Source of the DNA: Pacificibacter marinus
Lineage (GTDB): Bacteria; Pseudomonadota; Alphaproteobacteria; Rhodobacterales; Rhodobacteraceae
Assembly (NCBI RefSeq): GCF_018860505.1
Contig: NZ_JAHKPU010000019.1
Location: 375,773-439,772, forward strand
DNA: 64,000 bases
Direction of reading: 5' to 3'
In this document: in pieces, positions 54,061 to 62,585 of the stretch
Position numbering within the stretch: the stretch's first letter is position 1
Layout: each line of letters begins with the position of its first letter
Notes under the pieces: generated by a model
Databases searched by the model: none
What the model was told of the DNA's origin: nothing
What the model saw: only the letters and a program-made list of their open reading frames with translations
Made by a program: the position numbers and the translations under genes

Positions 54061-54873
54061 ATGTCGACAGCTCCAACGGAGACCTCTTTGGCCACAGTCG
54101 TGGCAAACCTTTTGCCATACCTGCGCCGCTATGCTCGCGCCCTGACAGGAGATCAGGACACTGGAGACAAATACGCAGCTATCACGCTAGAGGCACTTTT
54201 GAGTGACCGCACTGTGTTTGAGCAAATCGAAAGCCCCAAAGTGGCGCTGTTTCACGTTTTTCACCTGATTTGGTCCAGCGCAGGCGCACCAACAGGCCAA
54301 GACGAAACGGGGATCGCCAAACGCGCGCAGGCTCATTTGCGTCGTTTGACACAAAACACCCGAGAGGCTCTCTTGCTGCGCACCATCGAAGGGTTCACTC
54401 TTGATGACATCGCGACAATCATGGCGACTGACATTGACGACGTGGACCACCTGCTGACTGTTGCGCAAAATGAAATGTCCGAAAGCGTTTGCGGTCGTGT
54501 GATGGTGATCGAAGATGAAGCCATTATCGCGCTTGATCTGCAAGGAATCGTATCTGACATGGGGCATAAAATCACTGGCGTGGCGACCACACGCACCGAA
54601 GCTCAAACACTATTCACACAAGACAAACCAGATTTGATCTTATCAGACATCCAATTGGCGGATGGGTCTAGCGGCATTGATGCGGTCAACGACATTTTGA
54701 AAACACATGCTGATGTGCCTGTGATTTTCATCACCGCCTTCCCTGAACGTTTGCTGACAGGCGACCGCCCAGAGCCCGCGTTCGTCATCACCAAACCTTA
54801 TAGCGAAGACCAAGTGACCTCTGCCGTCAGCCAAGCAATGTTCTTTTCAAGCACAGAAACGCTTAACGCTTAA
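54061..54873 (+). CDS. phyR: General stress response regulator PhyR
   Basis: PhyR joins a sigma-like domain that mimics EcfG to a receiver domain. When phosphorylated, it sequesters NepR and frees EcfG. The 270 residues show the sigma-like part (about 1-135, with REALLLRTIEGFTLDDIATIM) and the receiver (about 145-265) with acidic Glu151-Asp152, phosphoacceptor Asp196 in LSDIQLADG, Thr225 in FITAFPE and Lys245 in TKPY. FITAFPERLLTG is the FATGUY-type variant typical of PhyR. It is divergent from nepR-ecfG. Confidence 0.95.
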   Translation: MSTAPTETSLATVVANLLPYLRRYARALTGDQDTGDKYAAITLEALLSDRTVFEQIESPKVALFHVFHLIWSSAGAPTGQDETGIAKRAQAHLRRLTQNTREALLLRTIEGFTLDDIATIMATDIDDVDHLLTVAQNEMSESVCGRVMVIEDEAIIALDLQGIVSDMGHKITGVATTRTEAQTLFTQDKPDLILSDIQLADGSSGIDAVNDILKTHADVPVIFITAFPERLLTGDRPEPAFVITKPYSEDQVTSAVSQAMFFSSTETLNA

Positions 54874-54935
54874 AAGCCAAATCAGTTTGCGCACTCAGCC
54901 AAGATTGAATGCGCAAATACTCAAGGTGCTCAGAC

Positions 54936-55050
54936 ATAAAAATACCCCGCCAGATCACTGTACGGGGTATTTTTACGTGCTCACGTATCATCACCCTATC
55001 TGGCGCAAATCTTTGGGGAGGAACTTAGATTTGCGCCAGTTAGGGCAATC
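54936..55050 (-). ncRNA. Candidate cuckoo-like hairpin RNA downstream of DUF1328 gene
   Basis: On the minus strand, after the DUF1328 stop, a 19-bp stem with one mismatch (55045-55027 with 55012-54994) presents a 14-nt loop containing TTCCTCCCC, complementary to Shine-Dalgarno sequences. A terminator follows at 54974-54938. The layout (hairpin with C-rich loop, then terminator, in a 3' region) resembles CcsR/cuckoo RNAs. The parent gene has an EcfG-type promoter, so the RNA would be stress-induced. A separate mature RNA is inferred. Confidence 0.5.
54938..54974. terminator. Bidirectional terminator between phyR and DUF1328 gene
   Basis: AAAAATACCCCG and CGGGGTATTTTT form a perfect 12-bp stem with a 13-nt loop, with A- and T-runs at both ends. 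Confidence 0.88.
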
Positions 55051-55062
55051 GCAAAGACCCAA

Positions 55063-55236
55063 TTAAACGGGCGGTTTACCACGCACTGCACGGGCAATCA
55101 TCGCGACCACAAACAGGACAACGAATACAAAGAACAAGAACTGCGCAATCCCTGCAGAGGCACTGGCAATCCCGCCAAAGCCGAACACGCCGGCGATGAG
55201 TGCAACGATTAGAAAAGTAATGGCCCAACCTAACAT
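55063..55236 (-). CDS. DUF1328 small membrane protein
   Basis: The 57-residue protein starts [20 protein letters not shown] and has two hydrophobic segments, with [19 protein letters not shown] between and ending [10 protein letters not shown]. This is the YtjA/DUF1328 family, often found among stress-response genes; its function is unknown. AGGAG lies before the ATG at 55236. An EcfG-type promoter is 54 bp upstream on the same strand. A hairpin with a C-rich loop lies in its 3' region. Confidence 0.9.
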   Translation of the reverse strand: MLGWAITFLIVALIAGVFGFGGIASASAGIAQFLFFVFVVLFVVAMIARAVRGKPPV

Positions 55237-55289
55237 AGCTATACTCCTATATGTATTTTACGCGCCGAATTGGCGCCTTCTGAGATACC

Positions 55290-55315
55290 AACGCAACGCG
55301 TCACGAATTGGTTCC
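55290..55315 (-). promoter_or_regulatory. EcfG-type promoter of DUF1328 gene
   Basis: On the minus strand GGAAC (55315-55311), 17 bp and CGTT (55293-55290) point to the DUF1328 gene. Confidence 0.75.
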
Positions 55316-55339
55316 AGCTTTTTATAATTCATTTTTTTG

Positions 55340-55365
55340 GGAACATTACTGGCCCACTCTGCGTT
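55340..55365 (+). promoter_or_regulatory. EcfG-type promoter of DUF883 gene
   Basis: GGAAC (55340-55344), 17 bp and CGTT (55362-55365) lie 34 bp before the DUF883 start. It is back-to-back with the minus-strand promoter at 55290-55315. Confidence 0.75.
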
Positions 55366-55399
55366 GAGTTTGCGAAACCAGATACAAAGGAGAGCCATC

Positions 55400-55726
55400 A
55401 TGGCCCGCACTCAAACAGCTACCCCAGTTGAAAAAACAACCGCCGATTTGGAAAAACAAATAGCAACACTCAAAGCTGATGTCGCATCACTGACATCTAC
55501 TTTGTCAGACTACGGACAGGCACAGACACACCAATTGAGTGAAGCCGCGTCAGAGACAATGGATGTCGCTCGTCAAAAAGGGATTGAGGCCGCAGAGCAC
55601 GCGCGTCAACAAACCCGTGATGCGATCGCAACGGCAGAAAAAACCGTTCGCTCGAACCCCAGTGCCTCTGTAGGTGTCGCGGCAGCCGTAGGTTTTGTTG
55701 CGGGTATTTTGGCCACGCGTCGCTGA
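55400..55726 (+). CDS. DUF883 family (ElaB/YqjD-like) protein
   Basis: The 108-residue protein has a long helical, coiled-coil-like region (about 12-75) and one C-terminal membrane segment (SVGVAAAVGFVAGILATRR, ending in RR), as in E. coli ElaB and YqjD, which are inner-membrane proteins that bind ribosomes in stationary phase. The family role here is inferred. I use the ATG at 55400 with AAGGAG upstream. An EcfG-type promoter precedes it and the holin-like gene follows by 8 bp. Confidence 0.9.
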   Translation: MARTQTATPVEKTTADLEKQIATLKADVASLTSTLSDYGQAQTHQLSEAASETMDVARQKGIEAAEHARQQTRDAIATAEKTVRSNPSASVGVAAAVGFVAGILATRR

Positions 55727-55734
55727 GGTGTAAA

Positions 55735-56073
55735 ATGATAAACACCTTGCAAGAAAAAGCAGCCCAAGGCGCAAAACGCGCGGCTTGGGCGACGATGGGA
55801 ACGGTATTGCTCTGTGTGGGGATTGCGTTTTTAACCACCGCCGCGTGGATGGTTCTAAGCACCCTGCAAGATACGTTATTTGCGGCATTGGTCATCGGCT
55901 TTGTCTACACAGGCCTCGGTGGCATTGCGGTCGCTCTAGGCGCCTCATCAAACCGCCCCCCCAAAAAAAGTGCCACTCCGCTTGCGCCCCCTGCTCGCAA
56001 GGACGACACATTTGAGCGGATGGCAGCTGCATTTTTAACAGGGTTTCAATCTGCGAAAGACTATCGTCGTTAA
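55735..56073 (+). CDS. Phage-holin-superfamily-like membrane protein
   Basis: The 112-residue protein has an amphipathic N-terminus (about 1-15), two membrane segments (about 20-42 and 47-68) and a polar, Pro-rich C-terminal part. This matches the YqjE/holin-superfamily proteins that accompany DUF883 genes. It is 8 bp after the DUF883 gene, so both share the EcfG-type promoter. It is not part of a phage. Function is unknown. Confidence 0.82.
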   Translation: MINTLQEKAAQGAKRAAWATMGTVLLCVGIAFLTTAAWMVLSTLQDTLFAALVIGFVYTGLGGIAVALGASSNRPPKKSATPLAPPARKDDTFERMAAAFLTGFQSAKDYRR

Positions 56074-56533
56074 GCCTAACTTTGAATAGACATAGCAAAC
56101 ACAAAACGCCGAAGACGGAGTATTCCGACTTCGGCGTTTTGTCGTCTTTAGCCCACGTCATCAATCTTGCGATTATTCAGAAGCGACCTTTGCAATCTCA
56201 TTCAGCAGCATGTCATAGGCGGATTTCCCGCCTACACCAGCCGCAGTGGTGGTCATAAGGCTCTTCGCGCCTATAGGGAGGGGCAAGAATCTGCTGCAAA
56301 TTGACTGTTTATTCGGCTGTCGCGGTTTTAAAGTTCACGTTGCATCCACTATGGTCAAACCAGCAACGTCAACCGCATTCCACAAGTTACAGGTCGTTGG
56401 CTTCACGATAAGTAAAGCTCCATTGTCGGCACTCTGAGCCCTTTTGAAATGAGCTAACACTTCCGAAGGCCATCACAAAGGGGACATAAAAAGGTTCGGC
56501 ACGCCAGCGTATGAGGGCGTGCCGAAAGCCAAA
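56074..56533. other. Intergenic region with possible gene remnant
   Basis: This 460-bp stretch holds a terminator (56103-56140). On the minus strand a short open frame from about 56335 ends at 56173 in GKSAYDMLLNEIAKVASE, which reads like the C-terminus of a protein but has no clear start or domain. I treat it as a possible decayed gene, not as a feature of known function. The remaining ~200 bp before aldA show nothing I can support. Confidence 0.35.
56103..56140 (+). terminator. Terminator of DUF883/holin operon
   Basis: AAAACGCCGAAG and CTTCGGCGTTTT form a 12-bp perfect stem, with further pairs toward the loop, ending in TTTT. Confidence 0.88.
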
Positions 56534-57970
56534 TTACGTTTGCAAGTACACCATGTGGGTCTGTGTAAATTCTAATAGACCGTGCTTGCCATCAGCCCCA
56601 CCGATGCCCGATTTGCGCACGCCTGCGTGGTAACCTTGCATCGCTTCAAAGTTGTTGCGATTGATGTAGGTCTCGCCAAATTTCAATTCATTCGCAGCCC
56701 GCATCGCGTTGCCGATATCATTCGTATAAATCGATGACGTCAAACCGTATTCACTGTCATTTGCGCGCGCAATTGCCTCATCCATACCACTGACGACATT
56801 GACAGGCAGCACTGGACCAAAGACCTCTTTTTGCATAATTTCAGCATCTTGCGCCACCCCAGTGATCACCGTTGGCTGATAATAGTTGCCGACAGGTGTA
56901 TCGGCCACCGCGCCACCCGTGGTGACGGTGCCCCCCGCGGCAATGGCGCGTTCGACCATACCTGCCACTTTATCTAAGCCCTCTTTGTTGATCATTGGGC
57001 CGTAATCGACGGTACGATCTTTCATCGGGTCGCCAAATTTGGCGGCCGCCATGGCTTTGGTCAGCTTGGCCACAAATTCATCTTCGGCAGCGGCTTCGAC
57101 ATAGACGCGTTCGGCACAGTTACACACCTGGCCAGAATTGATCACGCGCGATGCGACAATGGCTGCGACCGCTTTGTCCATGTCAGCATCGGCCATCACA
57201 ATCGCTGGCGCTTTGCCGCCCAATTCCAAATTGACCTTGGTGATATTATTCGCCGCAGCATGCATGATACGTGACCCTGTGCTAACAGAGCCTGTGAAGG
57301 TCAAAAGCCCAACATCAGGGTTGTCGCACAGTGCTGCCCCCGTCGAGCCCCCTGCCCCGTAGACAAAGTTCGCGACACCTTTGGGCAAATCGGTCTCGTC
57401 CATCAGTTTGGCGAACAAGGCCGCGTTGTTTGGGGTTTCTTCCGAGGGTTTGATGACGATGGTGTTGCCCGTCAACAGCGCTGGCGCCAATTTGCGCGCG
57501 ATCAAGAAGAACGGGAAATTCCAAGGCAAAATACCGCCGACAACCCCAATCGCCTGACGGAACATAAAGATGTTTTCGCCTCGGTTGTCAGATGGCAGAA
57601 TTTCGCCCTCCAAACGCCGCGCCCATTCAGCGGTGTAATCCATATAATCGGCGGTAAAATTGACCTCGACTTCGGCCAAGCCCATGGTTTTACCTTGCTC
57701 TTTCACAATCGTCTCGGCAAGCAGTGGCACGTTTTCACGCAGCTTTTGCGCGATGGCCCGCAAATGGCCAGCACGTTCAACCGCTGGCGTTGCTTCCCAC
57801 GCGCGCTGTGCTGCTTTCGCAGAATCCACAGCATCGCCGACGATGCCGCCCTGCGTGTCTGGAATTTCAGACAGAGTTTCCCCCGTCGCAGGGTTTAGAA
57901 CGGGGATCCATCCGCCGTCATTTGAATCAATAAAAGTGCCGTTGATGTAATTTTGATGACGCAGAGTCAT
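56534..57970 (-). CDS. aldA: NAD-dependent aldehyde dehydrogenase (AldA-like)
   Basis: The 478-residue enzyme resembles lactaldehyde/glycolaldehyde dehydrogenase AldA. It has GGILPWNFPFFLIARKLAPAL, the NAD-binding GSVSTGSRI, the catalytic Glu in NLELGGKAPAIV and the nucleophile Cys in NSGQVCNCAERV. The end of the protein includes the family sequence GYHAGVRKSGIGGADGKHG. AldA oxidises the lactaldehyde formed from deoxysugars such as fucose and rhamnose. Its place as the last gene of a sugar-import operon supports this role, but the sugar is not known. Confidence 0.93.
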   Translation of the reverse strand: MTLRHQNYINGTFIDSNDGGWIPVLNPATGETLSEIPDTQGGIVGDAVDSAKAAQRAWEATPAVERAGHLRAIAQKLRENVPLLAETIVKEQGKTMGLAEVEVNFTADYMDYTAEWARRLEGEILPSDNRGENIFMFRQAIGVVGGILPWNFPFFLIARKLAPALLTGNTIVIKPSEETPNNAALFAKLMDETDLPKGVANFVYGAGGSTGAALCDNPDVGLLTFTGSVSTGSRIMHAAANNITKVNLELGGKAPAIVMADADMDKAVAAIVASRVINSGQVCNCAERVYVEAAAEDEFVAKLTKAMAAAKFGDPMKDRTVDYGPMINKEGLDKVAGMVERAIAAGGTVTTGGAVADTPVGNYYQPTVITGVAQDAEIMQKEVFGPVLPVNVVSGMDEAIARANDSEYGLTSSIYTNDIGNAMRAANELKFGETYINRNNFEAMQGYHAGVRKSGIGGADGKHGLLEFTQTHMVYLQT

Positions 57971-58055
57971 AGCTATCTCTCCTTGTTATTCAATTTTCAC
58001 TTCGAATACTGTTCGTTTTATTGCGCAACCCCAGTGGTATCCCTTGGGCCATGCT

Positions 58056-59126
58056 TCACGCGGCCTGAATGGCTTGACCGTTTGGTGCAAAAAAGAGGCA
58101 TTTATTGGGGTTGATATTTAAGGTTGCAGTGGCGCCTTTGGCCAGTGGCAGGCGTTCGACAACCGACACGTTGACGATATTATCGCCAACACGCACCTCC
58201 AAAATCGTCCGCTCCCCCGTACATTCCATCGCCTCGACATCCCCTTCAGCGTTGGCAGTCTGAGCACCTTCGGCGATTGAGATATCTTCAGGGCGAATAC
58301 CCATCGTCACCGGACCTGCTGCCCAAGTGTTCGGCTGCAAAGGCACCCGAATGCCATCAGCGACAAATGCGCTTTGCGAACCCGACTTGATTTCGCCTTT
58401 GATCAAATTGATCGGCGGCGACCCCACGAAGGCCGCAACAAATGTACTGCTTGGGTGATCATACAGCTCAAGCGGCGGGCCAAATTGTTCGATTTTGCCA
58501 GCGTTCATCAACATGATCCGATCCGCCATTGTCATAGCCTCGATCTGATCGTGGGTCACATAGATCGCGGTAGTGCCAAGTTCTTGCTGCAACGTGCGAA
58601 TGTCAGAGCGCATTTGCACCCGTAATTTGGCGTCAAGATTGGACAGGGGTTCGTCAAACAAGAACACCTTGGGATCGCGCACAATCGCCCGCCCCATCGC
58701 AACACGCTGGCGTTGCCCGCCTGACAAGTCCTTTGGCTTGCGTTGCAGATAATCGCCCAAGTTGAGCATATCGGCTGCACGGCTCAGATGTTTCTTTTGC
58801 TCCGCGTCAGACATGCCCGCCAGTTCAAGCGGGAAACAGATGTTTTTTTCGACAGTCATATGCGGGTAGAGCGCATAGCTTTGAAACACCATGGCGATAT
58901 CGCGATCCCGTGGCGAAAGATCGTTGACCACCTTGCCGCCAATTTCCACTTCGCCGGATGTGATATCTTCTAACCCTGCGATCATGCGCAGTAAGGTCGA
59001 TTTCCCACAACCGCTTTCGCCCAAAATCGCCACGAACTCGCCCTCGTGGATCGAGGCATTTAAGCCATGCAGAACTGGAAACTCTCCGTAAGACTTTCGA
59101 ACGTTCCTTAAAGTGACAAACGACAT
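58056..59126 (-). CDS. Carbohydrate ABC transporter ATP-binding protein (MalK/UgpC type)
   Basis: The 356-residue ATPase has Walker A GESGCGKST (about 35-43), the Q-loop in MVFQSYALYPHM, signature LSGGQRQRVAMGRAIV, Walker B FLFDEPLSNLDAKLR and the switch His in YVTHDQ. The C-terminal TOBE/regulatory domain (about 240-356) has MGIRPEDI, as in MalK and UgpC. It serves the two permeases and binding protein encoded upstream in the same operon, separated from them by the sulfatase and epimerase-like genes. Confidence 0.95.
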   Translation of the reverse strand: MSFVTLRNVRKSYGEFPVLHGLNASIHEGEFVAILGESGCGKSTLLRMIAGLEDITSGEVEIGGKVVNDLSPRDRDIAMVFQSYALYPHMTVEKNICFPLELAGMSDAEQKKHLSRAADMLNLGDYLQRKPKDLSGGQRQRVAMGRAIVRDPKVFLFDEPLSNLDAKLRVQMRSDIRTLQQELGTTAIYVTHDQIEAMTMADRIMLMNAGKIEQFGPPLELYDHPSSTFVAAFVGSPPINLIKGEIKSGSQSAFVADGIRVPLQPNTWAAGPVTMGIRPEDISIAEGAQTANAEGDVEAMECTGERTILEVRVGDNIVNVSVVERLPLAKGATATLNINPNKCLFFAPNGQAIQAA

Positions 59127-59175
59127 GTTTTCTCCTTGCAGTGTCTTTTGGATGTTTTAACGAGGGCGACCTCAG

Positions 59176-60684
59176 TTAAAATCCAAGTCTGGTGTACGCC
59201 TCTTGGGGCGCCGCATTCTTTTGCATTTGGTCTTTGATCTGGGCCGCAAGGCGCGCTTCTAAATCGGCATCTTGCAGAGGCGACAACTGGGCTGCATCTG
59301 TATCCAAATCAAACAGCACGCTGTTGCAATCTGCCATGCCACCCGGCCCGTGCGAATTGAACCAATGAGAGTTTTCATGCACAGGCACCCGCAACACAGG
59401 GAAACCATTGGCATAATTTAGATTCTCGCAAAACGTCGCTTGCTGCAACTCTTCTTTAGAAAAGGGCGCAAGCATATGCGCAGGCATCAACGTATATTCA
59501 TTCAAATTCGTCGCCGACATATTTTCGGGATAGCGCATATAAGTGTAACGCCCATCCGTGACGTTCACAGCACCGCCGAAATAGCCGTAGATAATGACAT
59601 CGCGCAGCTTTTCCTCAGGATTTTCCAATGTCGGCAATATCGACCGCGCGGTTGATCCGATGTCGCAAGGTTGCTCAAAGCAATCAAGCAAAGTCGGCAT
59701 GATATCGATGGTCTGTGTCAGGGTTGCGCGGCGGGTGCCGGCCTGATCTGCATGATCGGGATGATGGACAAACAGCGGAATATGCGCGACTTCGTTGTAG
59801 CACGGCATCCGGTTTTTCGCCCACCATTCATGTTCGCCCAGCAAGAACCCGTGGTCAGTGGTCGCGATCAAAATCGTATCGTCCCACATGTTCAAGGCGT
59901 CCATCTTGTCCAATAGGCGTCCAAGCTGGGCATCGCAATGGGCGATCAAGGCTTTATAATTGTTCCGCAACAGCTCGTTTTCAGGCAAGCCATCAATGTA
60001 GCGATCATAATGCGGCCAATCGAAAATCGGTTCCTTATCGGTTTGAAATTCCGCGCGATATCCGGGAGGGGCCATGAAAGGTTCATGCGGATCAAAAGTT
60101 TCGATCTGCAACACCCAGTTGTCGGCTTTCGACTGGTCATCAAGAAATCGCTCAGCGTCGTCAAAACACTGGGTCGATGAAAAATCTTCTTCGCCTTCAA
60201 TACGCTCGCGATTGGCCATGTTTTGCATTTGCAAAGACCCTGTCGTGAAGTTGTGCTGCTTTTCGTGGTACTGGCGTTTCCATTTCTCAATCGGCGGATC
60301 AAGCGTTGGCACCCATTTGTCGCCTTCTTGACCGCGCAAGAAATCATAGGAATCATAGCGTGTGTGATAGTTCCCCGCACCATCTTCAAAGTAATGATAA
60401 TGGTCGGTGATCAGATGCGAATAGACGCCCTTATCACGCAGGGTTTCAAACACGGATGTGTCAAACGGCTCAAGCGGCCCCCAACTGCGATGCAGAAAAC
60501 TGAGACGTCCTGTGTGAATGTCACGACGCGCAGGCATGCACGGCAGGCTGCCGACATAGTGATTGTCATAGGTCACGGTTTTTTGCGCCAAACGATCAAA
60601 GTTCGGCGTGGCAATTTCTGTGCCGCCATAACATTGCAAGGCATGGCGATTGAGGGAATCAAAGATGAGTAAAATGGCACGCAT
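59176..60684 (-). CDS. Cytoplasmic Cys-type sulfatase
   Basis: The 502-residue protein is a type I sulfatase. The signature CMPARRDIHTG begins at Cys49 and fits CxPxRxxxxTG, so the Cys must be oxidised to formylglycine. Metal ligands are expected at Asp9 (IFDSLNRH) and in ATTDHGFLLGEHEWW. There is no signal peptide, so it acts in the cytoplasm on an imported substrate; most sulfatases of polysaccharide degraders are exported. It lies inside an ABC sugar-import operon, which points to a sulfated small sugar or related metabolite. No formylglycine-generating enzyme gene is in the window. Confidence 0.92.
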   Translation of the reverse strand: MRAILLIFDSLNRHALQCYGGTEIATPNFDRLAQKTVTYDNHYVGSLPCMPARRDIHTGRLSFLHRSWGPLEPFDTSVFETLRDKGVYSHLITDHYHYFEDGAGNYHTRYDSYDFLRGQEGDKWVPTLDPPIEKWKRQYHEKQHNFTTGSLQMQNMANRERIEGEEDFSSTQCFDDAERFLDDQSKADNWVLQIETFDPHEPFMAPPGYRAEFQTDKEPIFDWPHYDRYIDGLPENELLRNNYKALIAHCDAQLGRLLDKMDALNMWDDTILIATTDHGFLLGEHEWWAKNRMPCYNEVAHIPLFVHHPDHADQAGTRRATLTQTIDIMPTLLDCFEQPCDIGSTARSILPTLENPEEKLRDVIIYGYFGGAVNVTDGRYTYMRYPENMSATNLNEYTLMPAHMLAPFSKEELQQATFCENLNYANGFPVLRVPVHENSHWFNSHGPGGMADCNSVLFDLDTDAAQLSPLQDADLEARLAAQIKDQMQKNAAPQEAYTRLGF

Positions 60685-60696
60685 AAAGGTATTCCC

Positions 60697-61746
60697 CTAA
60701 GTGGTCTGCGGTTTGGTGAGGCTTATCGAAAGGTCGTAGTCTCGCTTTTGCGTCGGCTGCAAGATGATCATGTCGCCAGCCGCGCGCGCGTCTTGCCGCG
60801 TCCGACCGCCTGCGGTGCAAGGCTCGATCCCGATGCCGTAAATGCCGGGGCTTTGCATACGCAACAACTGGCAATAGGGCAGCTGATCAGATGGGTACTC
60901 GAAAAGAACGCCATGATTGGTTTGCCTGTTATCGACACGCACCTGTGCCGTTGCGGCCTTATGTTTGAAAACCGAAATCACGTTTTGCGCTTGCGGATCG
61001 GGGGCAACAAAAGGCGCCAACGCATCATGTGGCGTGGAATGCCAAATGGGGGCACTATCGCTCATCTTCAGTTCCGTACCAGATGCAACCAAAGGAAAGC
61101 CGAGGTTGAAATGATACAAAAGCATATGCGTTGCAGCCACTGTACCAATATTGCACACTTCGTCGTGGAGGGTGATGTGACGTGATCCCACGGCAATCTC
61201 GATACGTCTGCGCAACCGCAATGTGGTGCCAAAACTGATCGCTTGCACGCATTCGATTTCACAAAACACATACGGCGTCTCGACCTCATCGTTCAGGCCA
61301 TAACCACGGATCACGCAGGGCTGGAATGCGCCTTTCCCATGCAACGGAAAGCTTTGCCGCGCCAGTTCGGTAGGCGTATCAGAAAGGGCATTGTCCTGAT
61401 CTGGCTGACGGATATGATCGAACCCGCAGGTGTTCAAGAACCCGCCATAACCACGCAAGAACCCTTGGCCAGCGTCGCCGTCAGCATCCATAAGCCACGG
61501 CGATCTCAGCCCCCCTGCCGCATGCCACGATAGCGTTTGCCCGTCACAAGACAGCCGTCCGATGTCGCCACAGCGATCCACGATCACATCAAAGTCAAGC
61601 CCGCCGCCCGAGCGGATTTCAATCACGCGCATGCCGCGTTCTGCGCCATCTTCCAAGGTTACAAGGCGTGCTCCGGCATAGGTGCTCATCCCTGCGCTGA
61701 CCTCGTGCAGCGTGCTGGGGGCGCGATCTGAGAGACTAAAGCTCAT
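60697..61746 (-). CDS. DUF4432 family aldose epimerase-like protein
   Basis: The 349-residue protein has the galactose mutarotase-like beta-sandwich pattern: GMRVIEIRSGGGLDFDVIVDR, LSWHAAGGLRSPWL, RRRIEIAVGSRHITLHDEVCN and LLYHFNLGFPLV, with IEPCTAGGRTR near the end. These match DUF4432, which is related to aldose 1-epimerases. A likely role is conversion between anomers of the imported sugar. It overlaps the upstream permease gene by 4 bp and is 12 bp upstream of the sulfatase gene. Confidence 0.88.
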   Translation of the reverse strand: MSFSLSDRAPSTLHEVSAGMSTYAGARLVTLEDGAERGMRVIEIRSGGGLDFDVIVDRCGDIGRLSCDGQTLSWHAAGGLRSPWLMDADGDAGQGFLRGYGGFLNTCGFDHIRQPDQDNALSDTPTELARQSFPLHGKGAFQPCVIRGYGLNDEVETPYVFCEIECVQAISFGTTLRLRRRIEIAVGSRHITLHDEVCNIGTVAATHMLLYHFNLGFPLVASGTELKMSDSAPIWHSTPHDALAPFVAPDPQAQNVISVFKHKAATAQVRVDNRQTNHGVLFEYPSDQLPYCQLLRMQSPGIYGIGIEPCTAGGRTRQDARAAGDMIILQPTQKRDYDLSISLTKPQTT

Positions 61747-62585
61747 TTCACCGCCCCTGCGGTCAAGCCACGCACAATGAACCGCTGCCCGAACAACAGC
61801 ACCAGCAAAGCAGGCAAAGCTGACAGGACCGAGGCCGCCGCCATTTGCGTGTATTTGATCTCTTCCTCTTGTGCGTATTTGGCAATAGCCACAGGCACAG
61901 TGCCTGTATCATTGTTGGTCAAAGCCAATGCGACTGGGAACTCGTTCCAACTGAACACGAAAATCAAAATCCCCGTCGCCATCAATCCGGGCATCATCAG
62001 CGGTGTCACCACGCGGCGCACAAGCGTCACGAATGATGCCCCATCCACATAGGCGGCATCTTCCAATTCACGTGGAATTTCGCGGAAAAACGACGCCAAC
62101 AACCACAGCGCCATCGGCAAATGCAGCGTCATATGGGCAAGGATCAAAGCGATATAGTCGTTGTTCAATCCGACCGAGCGCGCCAAATCATACCAAGCAC
62201 TGGCCAGCGTTACCGATGGGATCAGGTTAAAGGCCATCGACCAGATCAAAAAGATGTTCACAACATAGGTGGGCCACCGCATGCGGAACAAAGAATAGCC
62301 CGCGAAGAAGGCGATCACGACCACCAAGGACGTGCTGATCGATGTGACCACGACGCTATTGGTGAAGTTCTGCAAATAGTCAGATGTACGGTCGAACAGC
62401 ACCTCGTTATAATTCATCAATGTCGGCGTAAAAGTAACATCGCCCATCAGCAGTGAAATCTGCGTCTTAAACGACGACATCGCGATATAGACAAAGGGCG
62501 CAAGGGTGGTGAACACAGCCAGCACCAAAAAGCCGATCAGATAATTGGTTGTGCGTTTGTAACGTTTAGAAACAGCTTGGTTCAT
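61743..62585 (-). CDS. Carbohydrate ABC transporter permease (MalG/UgpE type)
   Basis: The 280-residue permease has six hydrophobic segments, beginning with LIGFLVLAVFTTLAPFVYIA. The EAA loop ELEDAAYVDGASFVTLVRRVVTPLMMPG is the contact for the ATPase. MalG-type proteins form the channel with a MalF-type partner. It overlaps the upstream permease and the downstream DUF4432 gene by 4 bp each, so the four genes are tightly coupled. Confidence 0.93.
   Translation of the reverse strand: MNQAVSKRYKRTTNYLIGFLVLAVFTTLAPFVYIAMSSFKTQISLLMGDVTFTPTLMNYNEVLFDRTSDYLQNFTNSVVVTSISTSLVVVIAFFAGYSLFRMRWPTYVVNIFLIWSMAFNLIPSVTLASAWYDLARSVGLNNDYIALILAHMTLHLPMALWLLASFFREIPRELEDAAYVDGASFVTLVRRVVTPLMMPGLMATGILIFVFSWNEFPVALALTNNDTGTVPVAIAKYAQEEEIKYTQMAAASVLSALPALLVLLFGQRFIVRGLTAGAVK

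Noticed and set aside
55735-56073. Holin-like gene as evidence for prophage
   Set aside because: No lysin, structural or integrase genes are near; the pairing with DUF883 and the EcfG-type promoter fit a cellular stress protein.
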